DNA of 57,019 nucleotides from an uncultured Clostridia bacterium (GCA_947626025.1 CANQQQ010000001.1:1-57019); one strand, 5' to 3'. Counted from the first letter of the stretch, positions 27,798 through 37,486 are shown. Notes: generated from the sequence alone by a model not told the origin. Numbers and translations: made by a program.

Positions 27798-28967
27798 TTA
27801 TTTCTTTAAAATATTATCTGCTAGTTCTTGTAGTTTTGCACGAGAATCAGTATTCAATTTTGAGATTATTGTGACTGTTGGCTCACAAATTGTTATATCC
27901 TTCATACTATTTATTATGTTCTTCATACACTTTCCAGCTGATGGTGCCCATGTTCCATTTTCTATTAGACCAATTTTACGATTTTGATAGTTTTTTCCTG
28001 CTAAATGGTGTAAAAATTGTTCCATTGGTGGAAAAACTCCCATATTGTAACTTGAAGCAGCCAATATTACTTTATCATATCTAAAAGCATCCTCTATTGC
28101 TTCTGCCATATCATCTCTAGCCAAATCTGTTAACACAACTTTGTTTGCTCCTTTATTTTCTAGTATTTTAGCTAATTCTTTGACTGCATCAGCTGTATTA
28201 CCATGTATAGATGCGTATGCTATTAATACGCCATCATCTTCTGGAGTGTAACTACTCCAAGTATTATATTTATCTATATAATATTTTAAATTTTCTTTTA
28301 ATATTGGTCCATGTAATGGACATATCATTTTAACATCTAAAGTTGATAGTTTTTTCAATAAAGCTTGAACTTGTGCACCATATTTCCCAACTATATTGAA
28401 ATAGTATCTTCTAGCTTCACATAGCCATTCTTCTTCTACATCTAAAGCACCAAATTTTCCAAATCCATCTGCCGAAAATACAATTTTTTCTGTTTGCTCA
28501 TAAGTAACCATAACTTCTGGCCAATGTACCATTGGAGCCATAAAAAATTGTAATGTATGTTTTCCTATATTTAATATATCTCCTTCTCTAACAACTACCT
28601 TCCTTTCCTCTAAGTTAGGTATTTCAAAAAACTGTTGTAACATTACAAATGTCTTTTCGTTTCCAACAATTTTCATACGTGGATATTTGCTAGCTACTGT
28701 TCCTATATTATAAGCGTGATCAGGTTCCATATGAGAAACTACTAAATAATATGGTTCTTCATTTCCAAGTGCTTCTTCTAAATTGCTTAACCACTCTTTT
28801 GATTTTCTTTTATCAACAGTGTCCATAATTACATTTTTCTCATCTTTTATTATATAAGAATTGTAAGATATCCCATTTGGTACGACATATTGGCTTTCAA
28901 ATAAATCTATTGTTTTATCATCTACTCCGATATACAATATATCTTCTGTGATTTCTATTTCTTTCAT
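27798..28967 (-). CDS. FprA family A-type flavoprotein (flavodiiron protein)
   Basis: Oxygen- or nitric-oxide-reducing flavodiiron protein of anaerobes. The N-terminal metallo-beta-lactamase-like domain has the di-iron ligand motif HMEPDH (about residues 80-85), a further His in MVHWPE, Asp in FSADGFG and His in CPLHGPIL. The C-terminal flavodoxin domain (about 250-389) begins VLIAYASIHGNTADAVKEL, the FMN phosphate loop, and ends with the GTWAPSAGKCM segment. The length of 389 fits the class A two-domain form. Rubredoxin, the usual electron donor, is encoded 95 bases upstream on the same strand behind a terminator-like hairpin. Likely role: detoxification of O2 in a strict anaerobe. Confidence 0.94.
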   Translation of the reverse strand: MKEIEITEDILYIGVDDKTIDLFESQYVVPNGISYNSYIIKDEKNVIMDTVDKRKSKEWLSNLEEALGNEEPYYLVVSHMEPDHAYNIGTVASKYPRMKIVGNEKTFVMLQQFFEIPNLEERKVVVREGDILNIGKHTLQFFMAPMVHWPEVMVTYEQTEKIVFSADGFGKFGALDVEEEWLCEARRYYFNIVGKYGAQVQALLKKLSTLDVKMICPLHGPILKENLKYYIDKYNTWSSYTPEDDGVLIAYASIHGNTADAVKELAKILENKGANKVVLTDLARDDMAEAIEDAFRYDKVILAASSYNMGVFPPMEQFLHHLAGKNYQNRKIGLIENGTWAPSAGKCMKNIINSMKDITICEPTVTIISKLNTDSRAKLQELADNILKK

Positions 28968-29001
28968 AATTAATATCCTTTCTGCATTATAAAAATCAAT
29001 T

Positions 29002-29045
29002 AGGACATGAAAATCTACAAAATTAGAATATTTTAATCATGTCCT
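29002..29045. terminator. Stem-loop between rubredoxin and flavodiiron genes
   Basis: AGGACATGA (29002-29010) pairs perfectly with TCATGTCCT (29037-29045), with a 26-base A/T-rich loop. The T-rich flank is on the plus side and the minus-strand tract is weak. It would separate or attenuate the rubredoxin and FprA transcripts. Confidence 0.6.
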
Positions 29046-29062
29046 TTTCTTTATGTATAAAT

Positions 29063-29203
29063 TTATCCTTCCACTTTTTCAAACATTTCTTTTGGAACTC
29101 CGCATAATGGGCATACCCAATCATCTGGTAAATCTTCAAATTTTACCCCTTCTACTTCCTCATCATAAATATGACCGCATACTGTGCATTTGTATTTTGC
29201 CAT
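29063..29203 (-). CDS. Rubredoxin
   Basis: A 46-residue single-iron electron carrier. Both cysteine pairs are present, [11 protein letters not shown] at the N-terminus and [14 protein letters not shown] at the C-terminus, with the conserved aromatic and DLPDDW residues between them. The ATG at 29203 follows AGGAG. It encodes the expected redox partner of the neighbouring FprA flavodiiron protein and marks the organism as probably anaerobic. The product is at the lower end of normal rubredoxin length. Confidence 0.95.
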   Translation of the reverse strand: MAKYKCTVCGHIYDEEVEGVKFEDLPDDWVCPLCGVPKEMFEKVEG

Positions 29204-29287
29204 AACATTCACTCCTATCTAAAATTTTACAGAATTAAATCTGTTTAGAGTATTATATATCACTTTAACTATAAAAAATCAAGTTGT

Positions 29288-29986
29288 TTATATGGTTAAT
29301 TTATTTTTATTTTTTATATTTACAATAAAAATTGTTATTGCTGAAATTAAGAAAGTAATTGCATAAATTGCTATACAAATTTTCCAATTTCCATCTAAAA
29401 GTTTTTCCCCTGCAAATGTAGAAGATATTACTGATGGTAATCTTGCAATCGTAGAAATTAATACAAACTTCCATGGATTTATTGGTAGTAATCCTGCTAT
29501 GTATACCAATAAATCTTTTGGTGTAAATGGCATTATAAAAAGTATTGCCATTATCATCTCTAATCTCTTTGTATCTTTAAACCATTTACTGTTTTCAATT
29601 TTTTTAATCTTTCTCTTATCGCAAAATGTATATACAAATCTTCTTCCAAATTTCTTTACTAGGAATATTATAGCTGTTGTTATGATCGCTGTAGTAACTG
29701 TTATAAATATTAATCCCCCTATACCACCATAACACATTCCTGCTAAAACTTCTATTGGTTCTCCTGGAATAATTATTAAAAATATTTGTGCTACTTGCAA
29801 ACCAAATAGAGATAACATTCCTAACATTCTGGAATTCTCTAATTTTTCTTTAAAGATAATTTGACCTTCTTTAGTAGATAAGTTTTTAATTAGTGGGAAA
29901 AAATATAATGTTGCAATAATAAAAATTGCTAAAATAATTATTAATAATGTTAGTTTAAATATTTTTACTTTATTTTTGTTGCTCAT
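29288..29986 (-). CDS. TVP38/TMEM64 (VTT/DedA-superfamily) membrane protein
   Basis: A 232-residue integral membrane protein with the VTT-domain signature: VAQIFLIIIPGEPIEVLAGMCYGGIGG (about residues 65-91), the positively charged FGRRFVYTF segment, and FTPKDLLVYIAGLLPINPWKF near 153-173 with the conserved Pro-Lys/Asp and G-x-x-x-(I/M)-x-x-x-x-F pattern. DedA-superfamily proteins are implicated in lipid scrambling or membrane homeostasis. There is about 110 bases to the ABC permease gene downstream in transcription; no operon partner is obvious. Confidence 0.88.
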   Translation of the reverse strand: MSNKNKVKIFKLTLLIIILAIFIIATLYFFPLIKNLSTKEGQIIFKEKLENSRMLGMLSLFGLQVAQIFLIIIPGEPIEVLAGMCYGGIGGLIFITVTTAIITTAIIFLVKKFGRRFVYTFCDKRKIKKIENSKWFKDTKRLEMIMAILFIMPFTPKDLLVYIAGLLPINPWKFVLISTIARLPSVISSTFAGEKLLDGNWKICIAIYAITFLISAITIFIVNIKNKNKLTI

Positions 29987-30075
29987 ATTTCTACCTCTTA
30001 TTGTATAATATTTATTATATTATACATTAATATTATGAAATGTAAATAATTTTATTGCCAAATTTTGTATAATTT

Positions 30076-32673
30076 CTAGATATTTTCTTGCCTAATGGCT
30101 TCCAAAATATTTTCCTTTTTAATTTTACTTGCAGAATACATCATTGTTGCTAGAACAATCACAAAAACTCCAATTACGGATATTATTATACTATTCCATG
30201 GTATTAATATCTCGTTAAATCTAATTATATTCTCCATTGTACTTGCTATTAAGCAAACTATCGCAAATGAAACTGGTAATGAATATATTAATGATTTTAT
30301 TCCAAAAAATATACTTTCAAAGAATAATATTTTGTTAAATCCAAATGGCGTTAATCCTATACTTCTTAGCATAGCAAATTCCTTTTGTCTTAAAGATATG
30401 CTTGTGCTTATTGTATTAAATACACTTGAAACTCCAATCAAAGTAACTAATGTTATGAATCCATATAATAGAATTTTTATTGCTAGTACCAAATTATTTT
30501 CTTGTCTTAAATCTAACGCTATATTATTTACATACATTGATATATCTCTATTATCATCTTGTACTTTATTACATTCTTCTGCTAATTTTTCAATATCTGT
30601 TGCTTTCATCATTATATTTGTTCTTACTTTCTTATTATTTTCTTCTAACCATTTTGAGTATTTAGCAAATTCATCATCATTTAGTATAATTGTTATTTTA
30701 GAAGCATATTTATTGGCTTCTAATCCAAATATAGTTTCCTCTGTCAAATTTAAATTTGAAATTGTGTATGTTGATACTGTAGTGCTTTTGCCTTGTTCAT
30801 TTATTTTTGTGAATTCTAACTGTATTGAACCTCCTTCTAATTCGTTGTTAAATATTTTAGTATTTATACCTACCCCTGAATCATTTTTATACTGTGCTCT
30901 ATTTATTAATATAGCATCACCATAATTACCATGAATCTTATCTATATATTCTTCATATTCTTTTTCGCTAACATTTATTATATCTGCAAGATAAGCTGGT
31001 CTTGAATTAAGATATTCAAAAAATTCATCCGTATAATATCTTTTATCTAGTGGTGTATATTCCGTATTACATTGTTTTTGAATAGAATACTTTTCGATAT
31101 ATGGTATCGAAATCATTTCATTTTTCACTTTTTCATTATCTTCATACAATATTATACTCGTATCGTAATCAAAATTATAAACTAGTCCCTCACTACTATT
31201 AACTACATATTGTAAATATGAACTAAAAGATATAAACATTACTATACTTATGAATAGAGAAATTATTGTAATTCTATATTTTTTCTTGTTTCTTTTCATA
31301 TTTTTAAGGGCAATTTCGCCTTCTATGCCAAATACTTTTCTAACTAATTTACTCGTTCTTATTTTCCTTTTATTTATCTTAATATCATCATTCTGTCTTA
31401 TAGCTTCAACTGGTGTAACCCTACTTGCTCTTTTAGCTGGAAGCCATGCTGAAATTAATACTACTGCAAACATAAATATTAAAGGTATACTAATAAATAC
31501 TGGGTTTACTGTTAAATCAAAAGTATATGATATTACACCATTTAACAACTGATTCATTATTTTTAATACACAATATATACCTGCAAAAGCACTCACAGTA
31601 CCTAGTATTATTCCAATCCCTCCAACTACTATTGCTTCAAAAAACACGCTATTTCTTATCTGCCTTTTAGTTGCTCCTACACTAGATAATAACCCAAATT
31701 GTTTTTTTCTTTCCATAGTAGAAATTGCAAAAGAATTATATATTACTATAATACATCCAACTGAAATAAGTGCTAAGGCAATAGACATCATCCCTGCAAC
31801 TGCTGCTGTAAAATTACCACTTTGACTAGTTCCATAATAATATAAAAGCATATTATTATTAGATACTCTATTTGGTTCTTTAATTCCTAACTCTTCTTGC
31901 AATTCCTTTGCAATATCATAAGTTTTTCGTGGGTTCTTATATACTACATAAGTATTTGTATATTCTTCATTTGTTAAATTATCATCTATTGTAAATACGG
32001 AATATCCACAAGATGAACGTTCTTCAAAAATAGGTCTCTCTATTTCTCCTACTATAGTGAATTCTCTACTCTCTACGATTTCTAATTTTTCATTTTCTGT
32101 GAATTCTATAGTATTTATAATTTCTCCATTATCGTCATAATAATAATTACCACTTTTAACTAGATTAACAATATCTAATACTTTACCATCATCAGAAACT
32201 CTATAACCGAGTTCTAATGTAATAGTGTCACCTACATTAAGCTTTACTCCCCCATTTGTTTGTATATGTCTAGAAATAATTAATTCATTTGAAGTTTCAG
32301 GAAATCTCCCTTCTATTAAATTTAATCTTTCAAAAAAATTACTACTTACACTTTTTAACCTTAAGTATATTTTGTCCTCATTTTTGCTACCATCTAAGCG
32401 TGAATATCCTATATTTTTTTCATAGTATATATCTTCTACTTTCAAATTGTTCTTCAAAATGTTTGTGCTTTTTCCATCTATATTTTTGAAAACAGTATGA
32501 TAATCTCCATAACTTTTAACAGCATCTTCATAGGTTGCTTGGTATAAACTCGAAAACAATAACCCTATTCCTACCATTAAAGCAGTAGAAAGTATAATAC
32601 CAATTATAGTTACCAACGTTCTCCTTTTATTCATAAGAAGATGTTTAATAGTTAATTTTTTTAAAATTTCCAT
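30076..32673 (-). CDS. FtsX-family ABC transporter permease, 865 residues
   Basis: Large MacB/FtsX-type permease with ten predicted helices arranged as two FtsX domains. The first helix is at about residues 15-40, followed by a large extracellular region (about 45-285), a three-helix FtsX core (about 290-420), a second membrane entry near 465, another extracellular region (485-745) and the last three helices (about 760-860). Both cores carry the (R/K)KxFxxLRSxGxT-type coupling motif (RKKQFGLLSSVGATKRQ and RQKEFAMLRSIGLTPFG). The duplicated architecture is that of Gram-positive DUF214 permeases, which move peptides or lipids or act mechanically on the envelope. The ATPase gene ends at the base before its start, so they form one unit. 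Confidence 0.88.
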   Translation of the reverse strand: MEILKKLTIKHLLMNKRRTLVTIIGIILSTALMVGIGLLFSSLYQATYEDAVKSYGDYHTVFKNIDGKSTNILKNNLKVEDIYYEKNIGYSRLDGSKNEDKIYLRLKSVSSNFFERLNLIEGRFPETSNELIISRHIQTNGGVKLNVGDTITLELGYRVSDDGKVLDIVNLVKSGNYYYDDNGEIINTIEFTENEKLEIVESREFTIVGEIERPIFEERSSCGYSVFTIDDNLTNEEYTNTYVVYKNPRKTYDIAKELQEELGIKEPNRVSNNNMLLYYYGTSQSGNFTAAVAGMMSIALALISVGCIIVIYNSFAISTMERKKQFGLLSSVGATKRQIRNSVFFEAIVVGGIGIILGTVSAFAGIYCVLKIMNQLLNGVISYTFDLTVNPVFISIPLIFMFAVVLISAWLPAKRASRVTPVEAIRQNDDIKINKRKIRTSKLVRKVFGIEGEIALKNMKRNKKKYRITIISLFISIVMFISFSSYLQYVVNSSEGLVYNFDYDTSIILYEDNEKVKNEMISIPYIEKYSIQKQCNTEYTPLDKRYYTDEFFEYLNSRPAYLADIINVSEKEYEEYIDKIHGNYGDAILINRAQYKNDSGVGINTKIFNNELEGGSIQLEFTKINEQGKSTTVSTYTISNLNLTEETIFGLEANKYASKITIILNDDEFAKYSKWLEENNKKVRTNIMMKATDIEKLAEECNKVQDDNRDISMYVNNIALDLRQENNLVLAIKILLYGFITLVTLIGVSSVFNTISTSISLRQKEFAMLRSIGLTPFGFNKILFFESIFFGIKSLIYSLPVSFAIVCLIASTMENIIRFNEILIPWNSIIISVIGVFVIVLATMMYSASKIKKENILEAIRQENI

Positions 32674-33354
32674 CTATCTCACCTTCTTATCACTTACAAT
32701 TTTACCGTCATCAATAGTAATAATTCTATCTGCATTTAAGGCTAAATTTTGGTCATGAGTTATCATAATTATAGTTTGTTCATATTTTTTGTTAGATAAC
32801 TTCAATAATTCTATAATTTCTTTTGAAGCTTTGCTGTCAAGATTTCCTGTTGGTTCATCTGCAAGAAGAACTGCTGGTCTGTTCATCAAAGCTCTACCAA
32901 TGGACACTCTTTGTTGTTGCCCACCTGAAAGTTCATTTGGTAAATGCTTAACTCTTGATCTTAATCCTAAAGTATCAATTAATTCATTTAAATATGTTTC
33001 ATCAGGTTTTCTTCCATCCAACAATAAAGGAAGTGTAATATTTTCTTCAACATTTAAAATAGGAATTAAGTTATAAAACTGATAAATAAGTCCTACCTGT
33101 CTTCTTCTAAATACTGCAAGATTACTTTCATTTAGCTTAAAAACATCTTGGTTATCAACATAGACCTTACCTGAACTTGGTTTATCTACACCTCCTAAAA
33201 TGTGTAATAATGTAGACTTTCCACTTCCACTTGCACCAACTACGGCAACAAACTCTCCTTTATTAACACTAAAACTTACTCCATCTAGCGCTTTAACAAG
33301 AGTTTCATTCTTTCCATAGAATTTGCATAAATCTTTCACTCTTAATATTTCCAT
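32674..33354 (-). CDS. ABC transporter ATP-binding protein (MacB/LolD type)
   Basis: A 226-residue ATPase with Walker A GASGSGKST, Q-loop LIYQFYNLIP, signature LSGGQQQRVSIGRAL, Walker B VLLADEPTGNLD and the switch His in IITHDQN. It partners the adjacent 865-residue permease. The start at 33354 was chosen because AAAGGGG lies six bases upstream; a TTG six codons earlier overlaps that site. A promoter with tandem GTCAC repeats lies just upstream, which suggests control by a response regulator, possibly one of the two encoded in this region. Confidence 0.92.
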   Translation of the reverse strand: MEILRVKDLCKFYGKNETLVKALDGVSFSVNKGEFVAVVGASGSGKSTLLHILGGVDKPSSGKVYVDNQDVFKLNESNLAVFRRRQVGLIYQFYNLIPILNVEENITLPLLLDGRKPDETYLNELIDTLGLRSRVKHLPNELSGGQQQRVSIGRALMNRPAVLLADEPTGNLDSKASKEIIELLKLSNKKYEQTIIMITHDQNLALNADRIITIDDGKIVSDKKVR

Positions 33355-33391
33355 CTTTTTCCCCTTTCTCAATTAAGTCATTTATACTGAT

Positions 33392-33423
33392 ATTATACAA
33401 ATAGCAAGTGACTCTACAGTGAC
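33392..33423 (-). promoter_or_regulatory. Probable activator-dependent promoter of the MacB-type ABC operon
   Basis: On the minus strand a perfect TATAAT (33397-33392) lacks a good -35. Instead two GTCAC copies (33423-33419 and 33412-33408) lie 11 bases apart across the -35 region, the one-helical-turn spacing favoured by OmpR-type regulators. A TGTCAC/GTGACA inverted pair (33419-33446) includes the outer copy. Confidence 0.5.
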
Positions 33424-33466
33424 AAAAATCATTACAAAATTGTCACAATCTAAAATATAATATAAA

Positions 33467-33495
33467 AGCAGATAATTATCAACTAGTTATCTGCT
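33467..33495 (-). terminator. Stem-loop downstream of the BceB-like permease gene
   Basis: AGCAGATAA (33467-33475) pairs perfectly with TTATCTGCT (33487-33495), starting 12 bases after the stop. A T-rich run TTTTATATTATATTTT follows on the minus strand. It is closely similar to the hairpin at 14931-14959. Confidence 0.7.
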
Positions 33496-33506
33496 CTTAC
33501 ACAATT

Positions 33507-35606
33507 CTATTCTTCTTCTTTAATAATATTTTTGCCTTCAAAGTATGTTGCTAAAAAATATGAGCCATATATTACACCAATAATTACTACTGTTGCTATA
33601 ATTGAAGGTAGTAAATCATCTTTTGATGCAAGTCCTGACATTATTGTTATTGCAAATTGAATTCCAAAAATAGAATGTATGATTGCAAGTATTAAAGGCA
33701 TACCAAAGAAAATACCTATTTGTCTAAATAATGCTTTATTTATCATTTTTTCATCACAACCAATTTTTCTTAAAATAGTATATCTTTGTTTATTATCACT
33801 ACTATCTGTTAATTGTTTTAGTGCTAAAATAGCACTACTGGCTATTAAGAATATAATTCCCAAATAAATAGCTATAAATGTTACAATTGTTGCTATTCCA
33901 ACACTAGCTTCCATTAAACTTATTTTTGTAAATCCATCTAATTCTATTCCATTATCGTTTAAGGATTTTATTAAATTTGAGGAATTTTGATTACCTGCAA
34001 AGTTTTTTTCAATTTCTTTTTTTTCTTCTTCTGTTTCTGCATTATAATTTGCTGATAATAAATACATTTCTTTCATTTCTTCTGTTAAAGGACAACTATC
34101 TGGAACTAAAATAATTCCTAAATTTGTATGACTTGTTGACATCATTATAAAACCTTCTTGGCATTTATTATATTTTGATTTGTATTCTTTTCCTGCAATA
34201 GTTAAAGGATAATTTCCTTTTGCCAATACTTTATTTCTTAACTCTGTTTGACTATCAAAATCACAAAGAACAATATATTCATCTTCATTTAATTCATATT
34301 CATTTATTCCATATAATTTTGCCATTTTATTATAATCAGATATTTTTACTATTTCTTCTGCTGTTCCATAAGCTAAACCTGGAAATTTCTCTTTTACTTC
34401 ATTTAAACTATCACCAAAAAAAGTTTCCCAAGTTAAATTATTTGTAGCATACACTTCAATTTCAACAATATCTTTTAGTACATTCATATCAAGTCCGTTA
34501 TTTATCAATGTTTCGTAAATAGGATGTTTTGAATCTTCCCTTTGTTTCTCATTTGTTATTTTATGCTCTACTCCATATTTCATATAACTTTCTGGCAAAT
34601 TAGCAGTTTTATATAAGTTCAAATCTACTGGTGTCATTTCAACTAATTCTCTTTGCATAGTATTTCTTAATGCTAAACTAGATGATAAAATACTAATTGT
34701 CATAAATAACATTAAGCATATAACACTCATACTTGCAACCATTGTATTGATTTTATTATTTATTTGCCTTAAAACAAACATATTTGTATCTTTAAAATAA
34801 ATATTTTTCATTTTTTGAATAACTGTTATTATAAATCCAGATAAAGACCAAAAGATTAGTACAGTTCCAACAATTCCCATAAGAATAGGTGGTAATATCT
34901 TTTCTGCTGTATTCATTGAGCCTACATCTCCTGTTACTTTCCAATAAGCATATCCAAGAATACTACTACCAAATATAAATACTAAAACAGCTAAAAATGG
35001 ATTCTTCATTTTTACTTTTTCGTTTTTCTTTGTAGCATTTAATAAATTAATTAGTTTATATCTTGAAATTGTCATTGTATTAAAAATCATTACAGCTAGA
35101 TACATTACTGCAAAATATATACAAGTTTTTATACAAGCTTCTTTTGAGAATACAAAATGGAATTCACTCATATCAGCTTCAAACAATTTTGCAACAAGTA
35201 TAGACATAAATTGTGATGAAAATATGCCAATTACAAGACCAATTCCAAGTGATATTATTCCTACCAATATCGTTTCTAATAAGATGATCTTTGATATTTG
35301 TCTTTTTCCCATTCCAAGAGTCATATATATACCAAATTCTTTTTTTCTTCTATTTATTAAAAAATTATTAGCATATACAATTAATAATCCTAATACTACT
35401 GATACAAACACAGAAACGAATCCTAGCATACCTATCATTAATTCTATAATGCTTCTTGTGGATTGAGAAACCTCAAGCATTGCTTGTTGACTATCTAATG
35501 AGTTAAACATATAAAATATTGCTACCCCTAAAACTAATGTTAAAAAGTATATTGCATAATCTTTTATACTTTTTGTCATATTCTTTATTGATAACTTAAA
35601 TAACAT
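33507..35606 (-). CDS. BceB-type antimicrobial-peptide ABC transporter permease
   Basis: A 699-residue permease with the BceB layout: ten helices, with one large extracellular domain of about 210 residues (roughly 315-525) between helices 7 and 8, the region that determines which lipid II-binding peptide is recognised. The FtsX-type coupling motif RRKKEFGIYMTLGMGKRQI is near residue 85 and a second RYTILRKIGCDEKMI near 607. Such transporters confer self-protection against peptide antibiotics (bacitracin-type and others) and control their own histidine kinase. It overlaps the ATPase gene by 11 bases. The order regulator-kinase-ATPase-permease is the canonical BceRSAB module. Confidence 0.93.
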   Translation of the reverse strand: MLFKLSIKNMTKSIKDYAIYFLTLVLGVAIFYMFNSLDSQQAMLEVSQSTRSIIELMIGMLGFVSVFVSVVLGLLIVYANNFLINRRKKEFGIYMTLGMGKRQISKIILLETILVGIISLGIGLVIGIFSSQFMSILVAKLFEADMSEFHFVFSKEACIKTCIYFAVMYLAVMIFNTMTISRYKLINLLNATKKNEKVKMKNPFLAVLVFIFGSSILGYAYWKVTGDVGSMNTAEKILPPILMGIVGTVLIFWSLSGFIITVIQKMKNIYFKDTNMFVLRQINNKINTMVASMSVICLMLFMTISILSSSLALRNTMQRELVEMTPVDLNLYKTANLPESYMKYGVEHKITNEKQREDSKHPIYETLINNGLDMNVLKDIVEIEVYATNNLTWETFFGDSLNEVKEKFPGLAYGTAEEIVKISDYNKMAKLYGINEYELNEDEYIVLCDFDSQTELRNKVLAKGNYPLTIAGKEYKSKYNKCQEGFIMMSTSHTNLGIILVPDSCPLTEEMKEMYLLSANYNAETEEEKKEIEKNFAGNQNSSNLIKSLNDNGIELDGFTKISLMEASVGIATIVTFIAIYLGIIFLIASSAILALKQLTDSSDNKQRYTILRKIGCDEKMINKALFRQIGIFFGMPLILAIIHSIFGIQFAITIMSGLASKDDLLPSIIATVVIIGVIYGSYFLATYFEGKNIIKEEE

Positions 35607-36363
35607 TGTTCAAATCACCTCCAAGAAGTGTTTGTACCTCAATTATCTTCTCAAAGAATTGTTTTCTTGTATCATTTCCTTTTATTAGCTCATTAAAGAT
35701 TTTTCCATCTTTGATGAACAATATTCTAGTGCAATATGAAGCTGTAAAAGCATCGTGAGTTACCATTAAAATTGTAGCTTGTAATTTTTGATTAAGATAT
35801 TCAAAGTTTTCTAATAATTGTCTAGCAGATTTTGAATCTAATGCTCCTGTTGGTTCATCTGCAAGTATAAGCTTTGGATTTGTAATAATTGCTCTTGCTG
35901 ATGCAACTCTCTGCTTTTGACCTCCAGATACTTGATAAGGATATTTTTTAAGAATATCCTTAATATCTAATTTGTCTGCAATTTCACTAATTTTTTTATC
36001 TATCTCTTTTGCATTTACTTTTTGAATTGTTAAAGCTAATGCAATGTTTTCATAACAAGTTAGAGTATCTAGTAAATTAAAATCTTGAAATATAAACCCC
36101 AATTCTTCTCTTCTAAACTTATTTAGTTTGTTCCCTCTTATTTTTGTAATATCTTCATTGTTGATGACTATATTTCCTGCTGTCACTCTATCTATTGTAG
36201 ATATACAATTTAGTAAAGTTGTTTTACCAGATCCACTTGCACCCATAATTCCTACAAATTCTCCCTTAGCCACATCAAAGCTAATATTGTCTATTGCTTT
36301 AGTTAAGTTTGATTTATTTCCATAGTATTTTTCAATGTTCTTTACCTCTAAAATCTTTTCCAT
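35596..36363 (-). CDS. BceA-type ABC transporter ATP-binding protein
   Basis: A 255-residue ATPase with Walker A GASGSGKTT, Q-loop IFQDFNLLDTLT, signature VSGGQKQRVASARAI, Walker B LILADEPTGALDS and switch His MVTHDAF. It energises the BceB-like permease whose start it overlaps. The C-terminal extension (about 230-255) is typical of BceA proteins. The ATG is preceded by AAAGGAG. Its promoter region (36383-36455) contains TATAAT and an upstream CCTTACA-N4-TGTAAGG palindrome, also present before the regulator gene, so it is likely induced by the neighbouring two-component system. Confidence 0.93.
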   Translation of the reverse strand: MEKILEVKNIEKYYGNKSNLTKAIDNISFDVAKGEFVGIMGASGSGKTTLLNCISTIDRVTAGNIVINNEDITKIRGNKLNKFRREELGFIFQDFNLLDTLTCYENIALALTIQKVNAKEIDKKISEIADKLDIKDILKKYPYQVSGGQKQRVASARAIITNPKLILADEPTGALDSKSARQLLENFEYLNQKLQATILMVTHDAFTASYCTRILFIKDGKIFNELIKGNDTRKQFFEKIIEVQTLLGGDLNNVI

Positions 36364-36389
36364 ATTAAAACTCCTTTCAACTTAACTTA

Positions 36390-36455
36390 ATTATAGACAC
36401 ATTGTATTAAATTTGCCATCGATTTATCTTACAAAAGCCTTACATTTTTGTAAGG
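36390..36455 (-). promoter_or_regulatory. bceA promoter with upstream response-regulator palindrome
   Basis: A perfect palindrome, CCTTACA-TTTT-TGTAAGG (36438-36455), lies upstream of TATAAT (36395-36390, minus strand) with a poor -35 (TGGCAA, 17-base spacing). The same 7-bp arms with a 4-base spacer recur before the bceR-like gene. Being 3 bases past the kinase stop, the palindrome could also act as a weak terminator. Confidence 0.6.
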
Positions 36456-36457
36456 TT

Positions 36458-37477
36458 TTATTTCATATCTATATAACTATCATTAGGAAATCTTAATATG
36501 ACTTGTGTTCCTTTATCTTGTGTTGAATTTAATTCTATTGCTATACCTAATTTATCACATAATTTTTTACATATATATAACCCTATTCCTGTTGATTTTT
36601 TACTTGATATCCTTCCGTTTGTTCCTGTAAATCCCTTTTCAAATACTCTATTTATTTCCCCCTCTTTAATTCCAATTCCATTATCCTCTATATATAAAGT
36701 AATATTCTCTTTTCCCTGTTTTGCATATATATTAATTTGATCTAGATTATTATTTTTCATATACTTTATGCTGTTTTGTATAATTTGATTTAAAATAAAT
36801 ACTATCCATTTGCTATCTGTATTAACTTCCATTTCTAAATCATGTGTATTTACAGATACCTTTTCTGTAATTAAAACTGCCCTGTTTTTTCGAATAACTT
36901 CATTTACTATGTCTTTCAAATTATTTTTCTTTATATAGTAATCTTTCTCTACGGTGTTACTTCTAGCATAGTATAATGCTTGTTCAATATAATTATCTAT
37001 TTTATTTAATTCTTCATCTATGCTTTTGGTTATCTCACTTTTATTGTTTTCAATTATCATCTTGCTAGTTGCTATTGGTGTCTTAATCTCATGAATCCAC
37101 ATTTCTATATATTCTTTATAATCCTCTTGTGAATATTTATATTGATTTACATTTTCTAACATTGATTTATCAGTTTCTTCTAATATATCCTTTAATATTT
37201 TTCCTTCTATGAAATTTGCGTTTTTAATAACTTCTGTAATTAAATATTTATTATCTAATTCATTTAATAAGTAATAGATATGGCTATAATATCTGGCTTT
37301 TATAAAATATTCAATTAAAATTGATATACTATATAATGTTAATATAACTATTGGAATATATATTTTAATAAATTTACCATAAGGATATGGTACTAAAAAT
37401 ACCTCTATTGTCAATATTCCAAATATAATTAGTGCTATTTGTAATATTTTATCTTTTAAAAAACTGCTAAATTTCAT
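36458..37477 (-). CDS. BceS-type intramembrane-sensing histidine kinase
   Basis: A 339-residue sensor kinase with two closely spaced helices (about residues 12-30 and 37-58) and almost no extracellular loop, the intramembrane-sensing type that reads out the activity of its ABC transporter. The cytoplasmic part has a degenerate HAMP-like linker, the H-box MWIHEIKTPIATSKM (phospho-acceptor His near 129), the N-box IIQNSIKYM, and G-boxes DNGIGI and STGIGLYICKKLC. It lies 9 bases after the regulator gene and 94 bases before the ATPase gene. The established model for the family is flux sensing of peptide antibiotics by BceAB, passed to BceS and BceR. Confidence 0.93.
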   Translation of the reverse strand: MKFSSFLKDKILQIALIIFGILTIEVFLVPYPYGKFIKIYIPIVILTLYSISILIEYFIKARYYSHIYYLLNELDNKYLITEVIKNANFIEGKILKDILEETDKSMLENVNQYKYSQEDYKEYIEMWIHEIKTPIATSKMIIENNKSEITKSIDEELNKIDNYIEQALYYARSNTVEKDYYIKKNNLKDIVNEVIRKNRAVLITEKVSVNTHDLEMEVNTDSKWIVFILNQIIQNSIKYMKNNNLDQINIYAKQGKENITLYIEDNGIGIKEGEINRVFEKGFTGTNGRISSKKSTGIGLYICKKLCDKLGIAIELNSTQDKGTQVILRFPNDSYIDMK

Positions 37478-37486
37478 TTTATCCTC

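Noticed and set aside
30095-30925. A 276-codon open frame on the plus strand
   Set aside because: It is antisense to the 865-residue permease, has no ribosome site, and shows the composition of a reversed AT-rich membrane-protein gene.
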